Of a DNA stretch of 23,686 bases, positions 22,546 through 23,686 are shown piece after piece; positions within the stretch are counted from its first letter, which is position 1, and the number at the start of each line of letters is the position of its first letter. This DNA comes from CAKOSP01 sp964371745 (GTDB taxonomy: Bacteria > Bacillota_I > Bacilli_A > RF39 > UBA660): contig CAYJNS010000008.1 of assembly GCA_964371745.1 (NCBI GenBank), forward strand, positions 1 through 23,686, written 5' to 3'. A program made the position numbers and the translations under genes. The notes beneath the pieces are model-generated. The model saw only the letters and a program-made list of their open reading frames with translations. It searched no databases and was not told the origin of the DNA.

Positions 22546-23486
22546 AAAGTTCATAACTAAATCTACCAAAATATCTTTTTCTTTAGGGTTTGAGCCGGCT
22601 ATTAAAATTGTAATTGCTACAAGTGTACTATTATCTATAATTTCATTATTATTTATATAAAGAATATTATAAAAATCTAAAAAGTAAATAAATAGTGTAG
22701 CGGCAATTCTTTTGTTACCATCAATAAAAACATGATTTTTAGTAATAAGGTATAAAAAGTTTGATGCTTTTTCTTCAATAGTTGGGTAGATATCTTTTTT
22801 ATCATAAGTTTGATATATTACTCCAATAATAGAATCAAGACCTTTATCTCTCTCTAACGCAAATATATCACTATCACTTTTAAATTTTAATTTATTTATA
22901 ACATTAATACACTCTTCATAAGTGATTTTATTACTACTAATAGTGCCTTTAGGTTTAGTAACAGTTTTATGATCATATGCATCTAATAAATTTAAAGCAT
23001 CTTTATATTGTTTATAACTTTAATTATTTCTTTAGCTTCATCACCACCAAGTTTATTATCTAATCTTCCAGCAATATCTATCAGTTTAATTGTTTTTTCA
23101 AGATATTGTAGTCTCTTTTCATTAACAGCATAACCTTTTATCATATAATCTTTTAATATAGAATTAGCCCATTTTCTAAATATAATTCCATTTTTAGATT
23201 TAACTCTATATCCTATTGAAATTATCATATCTAAATTATAATAATTTACCATATTTCTTTGTATTTTTCCTTCTATTGCACCATGTTTAGAGGTAGTCGC
23301 AAATTTTGCGACTACCACTTCATCTGCTAATTCTTCCTTTAATGCATTATTTATATGTTTACCGATAGTTTTTATATCGCTATCAAATAATAATGCAAGT
23401 TGTGATCTATTAAGCCAAACATTATCATCTTTCATGTTCACTTCTAATTTTACATTTTGATTTTTAAATAATATTATTTCGTTCAT
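22528..23486 (-). pseudogene. RhuM-family protein with C-terminal Fic domain, frameshifted
   Basis: The first frame (23486 down to a stop at 22992-22994, 164 aa) is a RhuM domain: VWLNRSQLALLFDSDIKTIG with KHINNALKEE, then MVNYYNLDMIISIGYRVKSK and FRKWANSILKDYMIKGYAVNEKRL. RhuM was named from a Salmonella pathogenicity island; its function is unclear. Near 23011-23013 the frame breaks. Adding one A (minus strand) joins it to QYKDALNLLDAYDH and a Fic/Doc domain with NHVFIDGNKRIAATLFIYFL, the HxFx(D/E)GNxR motif of enzymes that transfer AMP or similar groups, ending at TAA 22528-22530. The restored protein is about 320 aa, the usual size of RhuM-Fic fusions. AAAGGAAG precedes the ATG. It lies 21 bp downstream of dinD in the same direction. 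Confidence 0.85.
23292..23316. repeat. 25-bp near-perfect palindrome inside the RhuM coding region
   Basis: GGTAGTCGCAAA (23292-23303) and TTTGCGACTACC (23305-23316) are exact reverse complements around a single T. It is far richer in G+C than the surrounding DNA. On the minus strand it encodes VVVAKFATT, part of a conserved RhuM segment. Confidence 0.8.
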
Positions 23487-23507
23487 AATTTTCTTCCTTT
23501 CAATTAA

Positions 23508-23686
23508 TTATTTTTTTTCTAACATTTCATTTTCATCTACATATTGATAATTTAAAGCATTGCTTTTACTAATTACAGTAGTATTAAGTTTTTTTTCTAA
23601 ATCATCGCGAGCTACCTTAGCAGTATTTCCTCCCATTTTAGCAATTTTTTTATTTTGTTCTAAACCTTGTGGGTTATGCTTTTTAG
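23508..23686 (-). CDS. dinD: DNA damage-inducible protein D, C-terminal end (partial)
   Basis: The minus-strand frame enters from the right edge and stops at TAA 23508-23510, giving 59 codons. KKHNPQGLEQNKKIAKMGGN followed by TAKVARDDLEKKLNTTVISK and SNALNY matches the C-terminal signature of DinD (HNPQGLExNKKxAxxGGxxA...R..LE...G..VVSK.N). E. coli DinD is SOS-induced and inhibits RecA filaments; many homologues have a BRO-like N-terminal DNA-binding domain, which would lie outside the window. The gap to rhuM-fic is 21 bp, so they probably share a transcript. Confidence 0.8.
   Translation of the reverse strand, partial: KKHNPQGLEQNKKIAKMGGNTAKVARDDLEKKLNTTVISKSNALNYQYVDENEMLEKK

Noticed and set aside
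1..23686. Recoding of TGA as tryptophan, as in Mycoplasma
   Set aside because: TGA ends two intact genes (11072-11074 and 12866-12868), and tryptophan is encoded by TGG in conserved positions such as LysRS and the thioredoxin CPWC site.
1..23686. CRISPR array or insertion sequence
   Set aside because: No regularly spaced repeats and no transposase-like frame were seen; the only recombinase is a housekeeping-type Xer.

Overview
The window is very AT-rich, uses AG-rich Shine-Dalgarno sites, and ends genes with TAA, TAG and TGA (TGA at 11072-11074 and 12866-12868), so it uses the standard bacterial code. The infC-rpmI-rplT order, ScpA/ScpB, YqeG, a DUF368 protein and a Met elongator tRNA very like the Bacillus one point to a low-GC Bacillota or Mycoplasmatota lineage of the uncultured gut 'RF39-like' type (inference). 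An intact MutL with its endonuclease motif, plus the end of UvrB, argues against a strongly reduced Mycoplasma. A run of ten N marks a scaffold gap, so this is probably a draft or metagenome assembly.

Layout. 1-3200 (+): the end of uvrB, a CBS/DRTGG-type manganese pyrophosphatase, and an unrecognised gene split by a one-base frameshift. 3203-4597 (-): a COG2509-type FAD protein that ends in a terminator shared with the convergent gene. 4651-5220 (+): an orphan gene with a consensus promoter. 5222-5370: tRNA-Met(CAT) on the minus strand, divergent from a membrane-anchored thioredoxin-like gene, with both promoters apparently sharing one palindromic -35 box. 5391-8370 (+): thioredoxin-like protein, membrane-anchored protein, scpA, scpB; the N gap lies in scpB. 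8367-9657: two small membrane-protein genes. 9713-9798: tRNA-Leu(CAA). 9878-12868 (+): ferredoxin-type aldo/keto reductase, DUF368 (PopT-like) lipid-carrier transporter, M19 dipeptidase. 12965-14470 (+): structured leader and the infC-rpmI-rplT operon, in which L20 carries an extra Rho_N-like tail. 14518-20076 (+): an orphan coiled-coil gene, a Xer recombinase, a (p)ppGpp hydrolase with a degenerate synthetase half, lysS and trpS. 20077-22366 (+): yqeG overlapping mutL. 22404-23686 (-): a different kind of DNA, with a decayed fragment, a frameshifted RhuM-Fic gene carrying a 25-bp palindrome, and the 3' end of dinD.

Most of the window is ordinary housekeeping: DNA repair, chromosome condensation and segregation, translation, envelope lipid recycling and stringent-response control. 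The part most like accessory DNA is the right edge, where dinD and rhuM-fic sit together and probably continue beyond the window. Other points worth attention are the shared -35 box, a possible AUA start for infC, the L20 fusion, the hydrolase-only RSH protein, terminators that carry the stop codon in their loop, and three separate lesions that each look like loss of one A.
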